Counted from the stretch's first letter, positions 10,059 to 19,373 are shown. The stretch is 64,000 bases of DNA from Yersinia vastinensis (GCF_902726565.1 NZ_CACVAF010000002.1:427851-491850); one strand, 5' to 3'. Translations and numbers: made by a program. The notes: a model not told the origin generated them from the sequence alone.

Positions 10059-11090
10059 TCAGGTACTTTGTCGTGGTTCAAACTTATAGTTGAAGCTCTG
10101 ATTGAGAGGTTCATCTATCTCATCGTCATCATTATCTAGCATATCAATCAGCATCTTACCCGCTTCCTTACCCATCTTTTTGTAATCAATACGCATGGAC
10201 GTGAGCGTTGGGTGAGTCTGATCACAGCTGTCTGAACCGTCTAAACACGCCACTGCAATGCCACTGGGGATTTTCAACAACCGCCGCTGACATTCAAATA
10301 ACACACCAAGGGCAATATCTTCGTGGCTACATATCACAGCATCCAATTCAGGTTGGCGCTGGAGTATTTCGGTCAGCGCATAACGGCCAAACTGCAAACT
10401 GGCACTCTCTGGCGTTGTGACAGTTTGATCCCCATTTTTGTAATGCTCAAGCATCGCTTTATGCCAGCCATTTAATTGCTGACGCTGCAAACGGTTATCC
10501 ATATGCGCGCCAATAAACCCAATATTATGGTAACCCCGCTCCAGCAAATGGCGGCTCAATTCATAGGCTGACTCAAAAAAAGCCGCTTCAAGAGTAATTT
10601 TTGCCCCTTTGAAATAAGACCCAACCACATTCACTGTGGGGATGTTCGCTCGCTCAAGCAGTTGATAAGTTTTATCCGCCAACTGCGAACCAAAAATCAC
10701 TACTGCCGCCGGATTGCTTTGCAGCAATGTCATCAGTATTTCAGCTTCTTTACGCTGATTATATTCGTGACAACCTAATAAGAGTTGGAACTCATTCTTA
10801 TTCAAAATCTGTTGCAGCGCCTGCATAAAGCGAGAGCTGGCTTTGTCAGTGAGAGAGGGAATTAAGACGGCGACAGTATCGCTGTGACCGGATGCTAATG
10901 CCCCTGCGGCACGGTTAGGGATATAGCCAAGTTTTTCAACCGCTTGTTCTATTTTCTCACGTAGTTTGTCTGACACCTGCTCCGGCGTTCGCAGCGCTCT
11001 GGAAACAGTCATCGACCCTACCCCGGCGTAATTCGCCACATCAGATAGCGTGACCCGCCCGGTATTGCGGCGCTTGCGCGTTTTTTCCAT
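10059..11090 (-). CDS. LacI/GntR-type transcriptional regulator of the adjacent PTS
   Basis: This 343-residue LacI-family repressor has an N-terminal helix-turn-helix (VTLSDVANYAGVGSMTVSRAL, about residues 13-33) and a hinge region ending KLGYIPNRAAG, followed by a periplasmic-binding-protein-like effector domain. The PEQVSDKLREKI segment resembles gluconate-type regulators (GntR, IdnR). ATG at 11090 is chosen over an upstream start at 11150 because AGGA precedes it and the family N-terminus is short and basic (MEKTRKRRN). It is divergent from a three-gene PTS, and three palindromic operators lie between them. It most likely represses that PTS and itself; the inducer is unknown. Confidence 0.85.
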   Translation of the reverse strand: MEKTRKRRNTGRVTLSDVANYAGVGSMTVSRALRTPEQVSDKLREKIEQAVEKLGYIPNRAAGALASGHSDTVAVLIPSLTDKASSRFMQALQQILNKNEFQLLLGCHEYNQRKEAEILMTLLQSNPAAVVIFGSQLADKTYQLLERANIPTVNVVGSYFKGAKITLEAAFFESAYELSRHLLERGYHNIGFIGAHMDNRLQRQQLNGWHKAMLEHYKNGDQTVTTPESASLQFGRYALTEILQRQPELDAVICSHEDIALGVLFECQRRLLKIPSGIAVACLDGSDSCDQTHPTLTSMRIDYKKMGKEAGKMLIDMLDNDDDEIDEPLNQSFNYKFEPRQST

Positions 11091-11214
11091 GCTGAATTCC
11101 TGCCTAATTAAAATGTCTTGCCTGCCGACAACAAACCATTCCGTATTCACATCGACAATTCATTGCATTGTATATGGCTTATTACGAGATAGCTAAAGGA
11201 CCGGATGCGACAAA

Positions 11215-11262
11215 TGATAGCGCTATCACAAATTTTGATAGCGCTATCAGGTAGCGCTATCA
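11215..11262. promoter_or_regulatory. Triple LacI-type operator array
   Basis: TGATAGCGCTATCA occurs perfectly at 11215-11228 and 11236-11249, and as AGGTAGCGCTATCA at 11249-11262, sharing one base with the second copy. The central CG and 14-base symmetry are typical of LacI-family operators. Centres are 21 and 13 bases apart. It lies between the divergent regulator and PTS genes. Confidence 0.85.
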
Positions 11263-11339
11263 ATTGAGATATTCATCACATTAATAACAGTGATAACTAT
11301 CTACTCTCACGTTAACAGTCATCGGGAGTCATATATATC

Positions 11340-11783
11340 ATGTTAAAAACACTGTTAACGCCAGACGTCATTCAAGTCGTCACCCAGGCAAAAGATTGGC
11401 GTGATGCCATCGCGATTTCATGCCAACCGTTAATTGATAATGGCGCGATTGAAGCCCGGTATGTCGAGGCGATTTATCGCTCCCATGAGGCCATTGGCCC
11501 TTACTATGTTGTCGGGCCGGGGATTGCTATGCCGCATGCCCGCCCAGAAGAAGGGGCGAATAAACTCGCTCTGGCATTAACCGTTATTACCGAGGGCGTC
11601 ACGTTCAACGCAGAAGGTAATGATCCGGTCAAACTGCTCATCGTGTTGAGTGCAACAGACAGTACGAGCCATATCGAGGCTATTTCTCAACTCGCTCAGT
11701 TGTTCGATAACGATAACGATGTGGCCGCCTTGCTTAATGCTAAAACGCAGCAGGATATTTTGTCCGTTATTGCGCGTTATTAA
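11340..11783 (+). CDS. PTS EIIA component, ascorbate/mannitol class
   Basis: This 147-residue cytosolic phosphocarrier belongs to the PTS EIIA type 2 family (UlaC/MtlA-A-like). The phosphoacceptor histidine is His66 in GIAMPHARPEEG, the diagnostic PHARP motif. It takes phosphate from HPr and passes it to the EIIB encoded 41 bases downstream. It is the first gene of an operon with EIIB and EIIC, behind the triple operator. A GGGAG stands 12 bases before the ATG, which is rather far. The substrate is not evident: no ulaD-, ulaE- or ulaF-like catabolic genes accompany it. Confidence 0.9.
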   Translation: MLKTLLTPDVIQVVTQAKDWRDAIAISCQPLIDNGAIEARYVEAIYRSHEAIGPYYVVGPGIAMPHARPEEGANKLALALTVITEGVTFNAEGNDPVKLLIVLSATDSTSHIEAISQLAQLFDNDNDVAALLNAKTQQDILSVIARY

Positions 11784-11824
11784 TCAAAACATTAGGTTCG
11801 GATAATAATTTTAAGGGGAAAAAA

Positions 11825-12112
11825 ATGAAAATTACAGTGGTTTGCGGTAACGGCCTAGGCACCAGCCTGATGATGGAAATCAGCATCAAAAATATCCTGA
11901 AGGAATTGGCGGTCAGTGCTGAGGTTGATCATGTTGACTTGGGTTCGGCTAAAGGAACACCCAGTGATATTTTCATCGGCACCAACGATATTGCCGAGCA
12001 GCTCATTGCTCAGGCCGTCGGTGGAAAAATTGTTGCTTTAGACAACATGATTGATAAAAAAGCCATGAAAGAACGTTTGTCTGTGGCATTAACTGAATTA
12101 GGCGCTTTGTAA
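11825..12112 (+). CDS. PTS EIIB component, ascorbate (UlaB/SgaB) class
   Basis: This 95-residue EIIB domain begins MKITVVCGNGLGTSLMM; Cys7 in the VCGNGLGTS loop is the phosphorylated residue typical of the lactose/ascorbate-type EIIB fold. It relays phosphate from EIIA to the incoming sugar bound by EIIC. AAGGGG lies 8 bases before the ATG. The gene is 12 bases from the EIIC start, so translational coupling is likely. The match to UlaB/SgcB-type proteins is clear at family level only; the transported sugar cannot be told from sequence. Confidence 0.9.
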   Translation: MKITVVCGNGLGTSLMMEISIKNILKELAVSAEVDHVDLGSAKGTPSDIFIGTNDIAEQLIAQAVGGKIVALDNMIDKKAMKERLSVALTELGAL

Positions 12113-12124
12113 CTGGAGGCTGGC

Positions 12125-13381
12125 ATGGATTTCTTCCGCTTTTTAATGAGTGATGTTCTTTCCGAACCGGCAGTGCTGGTGGGTCTCATCGCTTTAATCG
12201 GCTTGATTGCACAGAAAAAACCAGTCACGGAATGCATCAAGGGCACCGTAAAAACCATCATGGGTTTTGTGATTTTAGGTGCTGGTGCAGGTCTGGTCGT
12301 ATCGTCTTTGGGTGATTTTGCCAATATCTTCCAACATGCTTTCGGTATTCAGGGCGTCGTCCCCAATAACGAAGCCATTGTGTCCGTCGCACAGAAGAGT
12401 TTCGGTAAAGAAATGGCGATGATTATGTTCTTCGCTATGGTTATCAATATCCTGATTGCCCGCTTTACGCCGTGGAAATTTATCTTCCTGACAGGGCACC
12501 ACACGCTGTTTATGTCGATGATGGTCGCCGTAATTCTTGCAACCGCTGGGATTAGTGGTGTAACACTGATTGTTATCGGTTCGCTGGTCGTTGGGGTTGC
12601 AATGGTGTTCTTCCCTGCCATCGCCCACCCTTATATGAAAAAGGTGACTGGTTCTGATGACGTGGCAATCGGCCACTTCTCTACCCTGTCTTATGTCTTA
12701 GCGGGTTTTATCGGCAGTAAGTTTGGTAATAAAGAACATTCGACTGAAGACATGAATGTGCCGAAAAGTCTGCTGTTCTTGCGTGATACCCCCGTCGCAA
12801 TCTCTTTTACCATGTGCATTATTTTCATCGTAACCTGCCTGTTTGCTGGGCCGGAAGTGGTGAAGAGCCTCAGCGGTGGTAAAAACTGGTTCATGTTCTC
12901 ACTGATGCAATCCATTACTTTCGCCGCAGGTGTATACATCATCTTGCAAGGTGTGCGTATGGTTATTGCCGAGATTGTTCCTGCATTTAAAGGGATTTCA
13001 GACAAGTTAGTGCCTAATGCTAAACCGGCTCTGGATTGCCCAGTTGTCTTCCCTTACGCACCTAATGCTGTATTGGTTGGCTTCCTGAGCAGCTTTGCCG
13101 CAGGCCTTATCGGGATGTTTGCGCTGTATTTGATGAACATGACCGTGATTATCCCAGGTGTTGTGCCTCACTTCTTCGTTGGTGCTGCTGCTGGGGTGTT
13201 CGGTAATGCAACGGGCGGGCGTCGCGGCGCTATTCTGGGTGCATTCGCACAAGGTCTGTTAATTACCTTCCTGCCAGTGTTCCTGCTGCCAGTGCTGGGT
13301 GACATCGGTTTCGCCAACACCACATTCAGTGATGCTGACTTCGGTGCTTTGGGTATTTTACTGGGTATTATTGTTAGATAA
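12125..13381 (+). CDS. PTS EIIC permease, ascorbate (UlaA/SgaT) family
   Basis: This 418-residue inner-membrane protein has about ten or more hydrophobic segments and resembles UlaA. Shared landmarks are IKGTVKTIMGFVILGAGAG near residue 40, LTGHHTLFM in the first half, IAIGHFSTLSY-type motif near residue 180, ILQGVRMVIAEIVPAFKGIS, and FAPNAV-like PYAPNAVLVGF. It is shorter at the C-terminus than E. coli UlaA (465). GGAGG lies 7 bases before the ATG. It forms the membrane channel for the sugar phosphorylated by the two upstream components. A terminator follows directly, so the operon contains transport functions only. Confidence 0.88.
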   Translation: MDFFRFLMSDVLSEPAVLVGLIALIGLIAQKKPVTECIKGTVKTIMGFVILGAGAGLVVSSLGDFANIFQHAFGIQGVVPNNEAIVSVAQKSFGKEMAMIMFFAMVINILIARFTPWKFIFLTGHHTLFMSMMVAVILATAGISGVTLIVIGSLVVGVAMVFFPAIAHPYMKKVTGSDDVAIGHFSTLSYVLAGFIGSKFGNKEHSTEDMNVPKSLLFLRDTPVAISFTMCIIFIVTCLFAGPEVVKSLSGGKNWFMFSLMQSITFAAGVYIILQGVRMVIAEIVPAFKGISDKLVPNAKPALDCPVVFPYAPNAVLVGFLSSFAAGLIGMFALYLMNMTVIIPGVVPHFFVGAAAGVFGNATGGRRGAILGAFAQGLLITFLPVFLLPVLGDIGFANTTFSDADFGALGILLGIIVR

Positions 13382-13406
13382 TCAGTAAGATAGAAACAAG
13401 AAAGAG

Positions 13407-13432
13407 AAAAGCCCCTAGAAAGGGGCTTTTTT
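13407..13432 (+). terminator. Terminator of the ascorbate-type PTS operon
   Basis: AAAAGCCCCT, loop AGAA, AGGGGCTTTTTT: a compact stem with runs of A and T on both sides, between the EIIC gene and the convergent yfcD; probably works in both directions. Confidence 0.92.
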
Positions 13433-13446
13433 ATGGCTGATAGGGA

Positions 13447-13995
13447 TTAATCTTCGCGTGGTGTGATTTTTCCGTAATCCTGCTCATTATTGCGTGTTAG
13501 CCACAGTGACAGGGCTTTCAGAGAGTCGGGAGTGAATTCATCACAACGAGCGGTGATTTCTTCTGGCAGCATCCAGCGAACTTCATCTATCTCTTCCGCT
13601 TGTAATGCAAATGGGCCATGAGAGACGCAGCTAAACAAAGCCCCCCACACACGACAGCACTCTTCTTCAAAGTAAAACTGGCCATGTTCGGCAAAAGGCA
13701 CACCGGCAATACCTAGCTCTTCTTCCGCTTCGCGCCGGGCGGATTCAAGGTAGTTTTCACCACTTTGCACGACACCACCGGCGGTTGCATCCAGTTTCCC
13801 GGGATAGAAATCTTTACCCTCAGTGCGGCGTTGTACCAGAATTTTGCCCATTCCATCGTGCACCACAATATAGGTAGCACGGTGGCGTAGTCGTTGAGCT
13901 CTCATTTGTTGACGACTGGATTGAGCAATAACATCATTTTGCTCATCAACAATATCAACCCACTCGATGACTGCTGCTGGATTTTGCTCCACCAT
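13447..13995 (-). CDS. yfcD: Nudix hydrolase YfcD
   Basis: This Nudix-family protein has the full signature from [16 protein letters not shown] to EAEEELGI (GX5EX7REXXEEXGU), the Mg2+-binding site for cleaving nucleoside diphosphate-X type compounds. It aligns along its length with E. coli YfcD (180 residues); the true substrate of that protein is not settled, and isopentenyl-diphosphate isomerase-like similarity is only at fold level. I chose the ATG at 13995 (182 residues, after AGAAGG by 9 bases) over one nine codons upstream at 14022 that lacks a ribosome binding site. It is a single gene between a terminator and yfcE. Confidence 0.9.
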   Translation of the reverse strand: MVEQNPAAVIEWVDIVDEQNDVIAQSSRQQMRAQRLRHRATYIVVHDGMGKILVQRRTEGKDFYPGKLDATAGGVVQSGENYLESARREAEEELGIAGVPFAEHGQFYFEEECCRVWGALFSCVSHGPFALQAEEIDEVRWMLPEEITARCDEFTPDSLKALSLWLTRNNEQDYGKITPRED

Positions 13996-14101
13996 CCTCT
14001 GAAACCTTCTATCTGGGCGCATTTAGATGCGCGCAATTGTTAATCAACAGTGTTTTTCAAAAACAACATTATAAGTATTTATATTGATTCACTTTTATCA
14101 G

Positions 14102-14653
14102 CTAAGGGCGCAAAGCCAACTGAACAACAGGCTCATCATTTTGTAGGGTCAGAACCTGTAAAACACCCTCATCCAACATGCCATAACTTGCTGGATACCC
14201 TCCTTTGGGGATACTGACGGAACCGGGATTGAAACATATTACCTCATCCTGCCACTGCGCCTGAGGCAGATGAGTATGACCATAAACCAAGACATCCCCA
14301 TGACGCAACGGAGGAAGTGCAGCGGGATGATAAAGGTGACCATGCGTCAAAAATAAGCGCGTTTCCGACATAATAATCTGCTGCCAACCAGCCATCATCG
14401 GAAATTGTAATAACATCTGGTCGACTTCACTGTCGCAATTGCCGCGCACAGCGATAATCTTATTTTTATAGGGATTAAGGCATTCTGCTACTGCCGCTGG
14501 CTGATAACCTGCCGGTAATGCATTACGTGGCCCGTGGTTGAGCAAGTCACCCAACAGCACTAACCACTGCGCCTGACTACGTTCAAAGATCTCCAACACC
14601 TTTTCAGTGGCAGGCAGCGACCCATGCAGATCAGAAGCAAACATTAACTTCAT
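14102..14653 (-). CDS. yfcE: Phosphodiesterase YfcE
   Basis: This 183-residue metallophosphoesterase of the calcineurin/MJ0936 group hydrolyses phosphodiester model substrates in the E. coli orthologue (184 residues); its cellular substrate is not known. All binuclear-metal motifs are visible: SDLHGS (Asp8, His10), LLGDLLNHG, RGNCDSEVD, LTHGHLY and VYGHTHLPQ. The length and both termini match the orthologue. The gene lies upstream of yfcD on the same strand with a 106-base gap, so cotranscription is possible. Confidence 0.93.
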   Translation of the reverse strand: MKLMFASDLHGSLPATEKVLEIFERSQAQWLVLLGDLLNHGPRNALPAGYQPAAVAECLNPYKNKIIAVRGNCDSEVDQMLLQFPMMAGWQQIIMSETRLFLTHGHLYHPAALPPLRHGDVLVYGHTHLPQAQWQDEVICFNPGSVSIPKGGYPASYGMLDEGVLQVLTLQNDEPVVQLALRP

Positions 14654-14856
14654 GGTATCGTTTTCCTCAATAAGTCAGACTTAACATGTAGTCATAACAC
14701 TTAATGAAAGCTAAATGTGGCCGTATTCTATCATCCAATCCGTCGGATTAATCCGATAAAAAACACTATCTGCCATAAGAAAATTTTATCGTAAAAAGCA
14801 ACGCCGACATTACAGAATAATGTCAGCATGATGCAAATTCCAATGAGGGGGCGGCG

Positions 14857-15549
14857 TTATAATAGAGGTCGGGATGCCAGTTCTTCCAGTGTGAGCTGAT
14901 TGAATAGATATCCTTGCATGGCATCAATATTACTGCCTTTAAGTTGTTCTGACTCATCCTGATTTTCTACGCCGACAACAATCACTCCGAGGCAATATTT
15001 CTTAATGTTATTTATCAGGATAGGAAAAGTATGCTTATTGTGCTGCCAGAAGAAATGCTTATCAATTTTCACATACTCAAAAATATTGGCCGTTACTGCA
15101 TTTAAAGTAGAGCCGCCACTCCCTAGATCATCAAGCCATAACGGGTATCGCCCAGCCAATTCACGGAGTAATGGATTATTCATCCCATCAGATAAATTGG
15201 AGAAAGTCTCCATGATTTCTAGCCGTAAAAAAGGCATTTCGTCCAGCATTTGACGGGTTGAATCATCAGTAACAATCACACTGGCCAAGTCAAAATCGAT
15301 ATTAATAGAGAGCAAAACATTGTTCGTGATAAACCAATCGCTATAAGCTTTGACCGCGCGTAATTGGTCATGGAATAAATCAGTCTTTCCGCCGATATCC
15401 AATTCTTTAATAAACTGTTCGACATCGATGGCTAAATCGACCGATTTAGCTGAAAATCGGCTTAATAGCTCAACGGCTAATAAGCTACCGTCTTGCCTGT
15501 GTATAGGTTCACACACATAAGTACAGTTAACTTCGATGTTTAGCTTCAT
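14857..15549 (-). CDS. Stand-alone EAL-domain protein
   Basis: A 230-residue protein consisting of a single EAL domain with no sensor or membrane part. The EAL fold is involved in hydrolysis of c-di-GMP or, when degenerate, in protein binding (YdiV). Visible counterparts of catalytic residues are Glu27 in the EAL-equivalent ELL, Asn83, Glu111 in LEIME, Asp140-Asp141 in DDLGSG, Lys161 in VKIDK, Glu195 and Gln212 in QGYLF. The usual EGVE motif reads VGVE, so its first glutamate is valine (Val192); activity is therefore uncertain. ATG at 15549 is preferred to GTG at 15555. It occupies the place of yfcF-yfcG-folX of E. coli. Confidence 0.85.
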   Translation of the reverse strand: MKLNIEVNCTYVCEPIHRQDGSLLAVELLSRFSAKSVDLAIDVEQFIKELDIGGKTDLFHDQLRAVKAYSDWFITNNVLLSINIDFDLASVIVTDDSTRQMLDEMPFLRLEIMETFSNLSDGMNNPLLRELAGRYPLWLDDLGSGGSTLNAVTANIFEYVKIDKHFFWQHNKHTFPILINNIKKYCLGVIVVGVENQDESEQLKGSNIDAMQGYLFNQLTLEELASRPLL

Positions 15550-16104
15550 GCGCACCTGGAAAAGTGTATGGACAACAATGAGATCACAACTTGACCTCAG
15601 CTGGAGGATTTATAAGCCGCCGTGAGTTTTTATAAAACACCTAATATTTATTTATAAAACATCCAACGTCACAAGGCGAAAAGACTGACCGCCTATTTTC
15701 TATTCAGATGTGTATGTTCACTCTAGCAGAAAATCACAAATTCAGTGTTTTAAAAGTCGTCTTGTCTGGCTTATAACCTTTGTTAGCGCTCAACAGCAAT
15801 AAGACCACGCGGTGTTTTAACTGGTAATACCTGAGCGCTTAACACTGTATTAATCGGACAGATCAGATGATTTGTTTAGCTATTATTTTTTTATTTTCTC
15901 AAATGATGTTGCTGACAACATATAGGCACTGTATTGCTCCACGACTAACGGGTCTGAAGGGGGCTTATCTGGATAAAAATTAACTCAGGATGTGCTCATC
16001 ATCGTATGAGAAGAGCACAGAATCACCTATGCTAAAAGAGATGCTGATAGGCAGACATGACGACAATAACACTGAAGTAAGAAAGGCATAAACGGAGATT
16101 GGCG
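15550..16104. other. Intergenic region EAL gene-yfcH
   Basis: No gene is supported in these 555 bases. The only structure I noted is a pair of inverted 8-mers, AGCGCTCA at 15785-15792 and TGAGCGCT at 15832-15839, each containing the palindrome AGCGCT. The divergent promoters of the EAL gene and yfcH must be here. GGAG at 16094-16097 is the yfcH ribosome binding site. Confidence 0.4.
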
Positions 16105-17013
16105 ATGCGTATTTTAATCACTGGAGCTACAGGACTCATTGGGCGTAGTCTCAGCGCGTTCCTTTTATCGCAAGGCCACCAAATAACCGCGCTAACCCGA
16201 AATCCGCAGCGGGCTACTGAAGTACTGGGTTCACAAGTCACCTGCTGGTCAACTCTTGATGATAAGTATGACCTCGACGATTTTGATGCAGTGATTAATC
16301 TGGCGGGTGAACCTATAGCGGAAAAGCGCTGGACGGCACAGCAGAAGGAGATTCTGTGTCAAAGTCGCTGGCAGATAACCGAGAAATTAGCGACGTTAAT
16401 TAAAGCCAGTCGCCAGCCGCCGGCGGTGTTTATTTCAGGATCCGCAGTTGGATTTTATGGCGATCAGGGGCAAGCATTGGTCACCGAAGATGAGGTGCCA
16501 CATGATGAGTTTACTCACCAACTCTGTGAACGTTGGGAAAGCCTCGCTCTGGCCGCCCAAAGCACTAACACCCGCGTCTGCCTACTGCGTACCGGGATAG
16601 TATTAGCCCCTCATGGCGGTGCATTAGCGAAAATGGTGCCGCTATTACGCTTAGGATTGGGGGGGCCAATTGGGGATGGTCGCCAATATCTGCCATGGAT
16701 ACATATTGATGATATGGTTCACGGTATCCATTATTTACTGACCACAGAGGGACTGAGTGGTCCGTTTAATATGGTTTCACCTTATCCCGTCCATAATGAA
16801 CAATTTATTGCCACACTGGCAGACGTGCTGGATCGCCCTGCGGTGATTCGTACTCCGGCAGCAGCCATTCGCTTATTATTGGGGGAATCCGCTGCCTTAG
16901 TGCTAGGAGGGCAACGGGCAGTACCGAAACGGCTAGAAGAAGCCGGTTTTGCCTTTCGCTATTTCGAACTAGAAGATGCTTTGCGTAATGTACTGAAAAA
17001 GCCTGGGGGATAG
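16105..17013 (+). CDS. yfcH: Epimerase-family protein YfcH (TIGR01777)
   Basis: A 302-residue extended short-chain dehydrogenase/epimerase-like protein. It begins [16 protein letters not shown], the NAD(P)-binding GxxGxxG Rossmann motif, and has [13 protein letters not shown], the SGSAVGFYG segment and the C-terminal DUF1731 domain ([19 protein letters not shown]). It aligns with E. coli YfcH (297 residues) throughout. The catalytic substrate is unknown; the family also includes cell-division-related plant proteins, but no role is shown here. ATG at 16105 has GGAG 7 bases upstream, better than the TTG two codons earlier. Confidence 0.92.
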   Translation: MRILITGATGLIGRSLSAFLLSQGHQITALTRNPQRATEVLGSQVTCWSTLDDKYDLDDFDAVINLAGEPIAEKRWTAQQKEILCQSRWQITEKLATLIKASRQPPAVFISGSAVGFYGDQGQALVTEDEVPHDEFTHQLCERWESLALAAQSTNTRVCLLRTGIVLAPHGGALAKMVPLLRLGLGGPIGDGRQYLPWIHIDDMVHGIHYLLTTEGLSGPFNMVSPYPVHNEQFIATLADVLDRPAVIRTPAAAIRLLLGESAALVLGGQRAVPKRLEEAGFAFRYFELEDALRNVLKKPGG

Positions 17014-17033
17014 CTCTGCGAGTTATCCCGCCC

Positions 17034-17155
17034 TTCCCGATACATTTCGAGTTGCAGCCAAGCGGCAACAGAATGCACCCAAGGCGTTGAGATAACTCAA
17101 TGGCTTGGGTGTCTGATGGCAGTAAACATCACTGTTGCTTGAAAGATGATGGGAA
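17034..17155. repeat. Palindromic element (non-ERIC family), copy 2
   Basis: About 122 bases, clearly related to the element at 7678-7803: both share ATTTCGAGTTG, CGGCAACAGAATG, AAGGCGTTGAGATAA and CTTGGGTG...TGATGGCAG in the same order. An inner stem forms from ACCCAAG and CTTGGGT with TTGAG/CTCAA inside. It fills the gap between convergent yfcH and hisP, 7 bases past the hisP stop, and may act as their shared transcription end. Confidence 0.75.
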
Positions 17156-17162
17156 TAAATTG

Positions 17163-17960
17163 TTACTTCAGTGCACCAGACAGGAACTGCTGTAGGCGAG
17201 CACTTTTGGGATTACCAAAAAGCTCGGCTGGCGGCCCCTCTTCTTCAATAACACCTTTATGCAAGAAAATAACATGGCTGGAGACATGGCGCGCAAACTC
17301 CATTTCATGGGTCACTACCACCATGGTTTTCCCCTCTTCTGCCAGTTTTTGCATAATACGCAAAACTTCACCCACCAGTTCAGGGTCCAGTGCAGAAGTC
17401 GGCTCATCAAACAGTAGTACATCCGGCTCCATCGCTAATGCCCGTGCGATAGAAACACGTTGCTGCTGGCCGCCTGAAAGATGTACCGGATATTTAGCGC
17501 GAGCACGTTCATCAATACCCACTTTATCCAAATAGCGAATAGCACGCTCTTTTGCCACAGACTTACTCAGCCCCAAGACTTGGACCGGTGCCTCCATAAC
17601 ATTTTCCAGCACCGTCATATGGCTCCACAAATTAAAATGCTGGAATACCATCGTCAGTCGGGTGCGCAGTAATTGCAGTTCTTTTTTATCAAAGACTTTT
17701 AATTGCCCGTCTTTATCCCGAACTAAACGAATATCCTGATTATTAACGCTAATCGACCCTTCGCTAGGTTTCTCAAGAAAGTTGATACAACGTAAAAAAG
17801 TACTTTTTCCCGAGCCGGACGACCCAATAATGGAGATGACATCGCCAGCTTTAGCTGAAAGTGAAACCCCCTTTAAAACCTCATGTTCACCATAGTGCTT
17901 ATGCAATTCCGTCACAGACAGCTTAGTTTCAGCTATTTTAGTTTCTAGTGTGTCAGTCAT
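17163..17960 (-). CDS. hisP: Histidine ABC transporter ATP-binding protein HisP
   Basis: HisP is the ATPase of the HisJQMP importer, bound to the cytosolic face of the HisQM channel as a dimer. The 265-residue sequence has Walker [10 protein letters not shown], a Q-loop in MVFQHFNLW, the ABC signature LSGGQQQR, Walker [12 protein letters not shown] and the switch histidine in VTHEM. It is about eight residues longer than the E. coli protein (257), mainly at the N-terminus ([19 protein letters not shown]). It is last in the hisJQMP cluster, 13 bases after hisM, and ends beside a palindromic repeat. Confidence 0.96.
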   Translation of the reverse strand: MTDTLETKIAETKLSVTELHKHYGEHEVLKGVSLSAKAGDVISIIGSSGSGKSTFLRCINFLEKPSEGSISVNNQDIRLVRDKDGQLKVFDKKELQLLRTRLTMVFQHFNLWSHMTVLENVMEAPVQVLGLSKSVAKERAIRYLDKVGIDERARAKYPVHLSGGQQQRVSIARALAMEPDVLLFDEPTSALDPELVGEVLRIMQKLAEEGKTMVVVTHEMEFARHVSSHVIFLHKGVIEEEGPPAELFGNPKSARLQQFLSGALK

Positions 17961-17973
17961 GGTCTCTCCATAC

Positions 17974-18690
17974 TTAATGCGATGCCTGAGGTTTTATATG
18001 TGCCAGCCAACGTTTCTCTGCCTGGCGGAACAGGCTAATTAGCGTAAAGGAGATAATCAGATAAAGTACGGCAGCAATACCAAAAGCATAAAACGGCTGA
18101 TAAGTTGCGGCGTTAATATCGCGCGCTATTTTCAGTATATCCGGCACCGTGGCAGTAAAAGCCAGTGCGGTGGAATGCAGCATTAAAATAACTTCATTAC
18201 TGTAGGCCGGTAAAGCAATACGCAGTGCTGAAGGTAAAATAATACAGCGATACATTTTAAATCGTGAAAAACCATATGCTCTGGCCGCCTCAATTTCACC
18301 GTGGGGAACAGAACGAATAGCCCCCGCAAAAATCTCGGTCGTATAAGCACAGGTATTCAATGTCAGCGCTAAAATTGTGCAGTTTAATCCGCTACGGAAA
18401 AAGGCATTAAGCAGATCATTTCCTCGGATAATCTCTAAACTATACACACCAGAATAGAACACCAATAATTGTACATAGAGCGGCGTACCACGAAAGATAT
18501 AAGTAAAGATCCAGACCGGTAAACGAATCCATCGCCGTTCTGCGACGCGTGCCACCGCCAATGGAATAGCCAGTAATCCCCCCATTACAACAGAAGAAAT
18601 TAACAACCATAACGTCACGGACAGCCCGGTAAACCGGTAACCATCACTCCAGAGCAGGGCTTGCCAATACTGATGAATAATATCAATCAT
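17974..18690 (-). CDS. hisM: Histidine ABC transporter permease HisM
   Basis: HisM is one of two inner-membrane channel subunits of the histidine/basic amino acid importer. The 238-residue protein matches E. coli HisM from [20 protein letters not shown] to the C-terminus, with about five membrane helices and the EAA loop around [20 protein letters not shown] that docks HisP. Its ATG overlaps the hisQ stop by 4 bases (ATGA), which indicates translational coupling and one operon. Confidence 0.96.
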   Translation of the reverse strand: MIDIIHQYWQALLWSDGYRFTGLSVTLWLLISSVVMGGLLAIPLAVARVAERRWIRLPVWIFTYIFRGTPLYVQLLVFYSGVYSLEIIRGNDLLNAFFRSGLNCTILALTLNTCAYTTEIFAGAIRSVPHGEIEAARAYGFSRFKMYRCIILPSALRIALPAYSNEVILMLHSTALAFTATVPDILKIARDINAATYQPFYAFGIAAVLYLIISFTLISLFRQAEKRWLAHIKPQASH

Positions 18691-19373
18691 AGTTCAGCCC
18701 TCTTCACCCCATGGGAATAGCGCCGTTCCAACCAGAGCAAAACACCATTCGAGACCGTGGTGAAAATCAAATAAACCACACCGGCCACCAAAGCGAAAAA
18801 GAAGGGTTGATAAGTGCCCTTTCCTGCCAATTGTGTGGCTTTGACCACATCATTCAATCCCAAAATAGAGACCAATGCCGTCGCCTTGAGGATCACTTGC
18901 CAGTTATTACCAATCCCCGGTAATGCATAGCGCATCATGGCCGGAAACATGATTCTGCGGAAAATCTGGCTGGAATTAAAACCAAATGCTCTTGCCGCTT
19001 CAATTTGGCCAGCAGGAACAGCCATATAAGCGCCACGAAAAGTTTCGGTGAAATAAGCCCCATAAATAAAACCGAGCGTAATAATCCCGGCAGAAAGAGG
19101 GTCAATATTGATTTGTGCAAAACCAAGTGATTCGGTAATGCTATTGAGGGTTATCTGCAAACCGTAAAAGATAAGCAGCATCAAGACTAAATCAGGTACG
19201 CCGCGAATCAGCGTGGTGTAGCACTCAAACAGGCCAGATAACAACCGGTTTGATGACAATTTTCCACCGGCACCAATCAAGCCGATAATCACTGATAGCA
19301 ACACTGAGCACAGTGCTAACTCCAGCGTCACCAGCGCACCTTCAAATATCAGTTTCGAATATCCATCCAGCAT
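18687..19373 (-). CDS. hisQ: Histidine ABC transporter permease HisQ
   Basis: HisQ pairs with HisM to form the membrane channel of the histidine importer. The 228-residue protein aligns with E. coli HisQ (228) and shows five hydrophobic segments and the EAA loop AGQIEAARAFGFNSSQIFRR that contacts HisP. It begins MLDGYSKLIFEGALVTLELAL. It lies 93 bases after hisJ, a gap that in related operons can hold an mRNA processing or stability hairpin, though I see no strong one. It overlaps hisM. Confidence 0.95.
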   Translation of the reverse strand: MLDGYSKLIFEGALVTLELALCSVLLSVIIGLIGAGGKLSSNRLLSGLFECYTTLIRGVPDLVLMLLIFYGLQITLNSITESLGFAQINIDPLSAGIITLGFIYGAYFTETFRGAYMAVPAGQIEAARAFGFNSSQIFRRIMFPAMMRYALPGIGNNWQVILKATALVSILGLNDVVKATQLAGKGTYQPFFFALVAGVVYLIFTTVSNGVLLWLERRYSHGVKRAEL

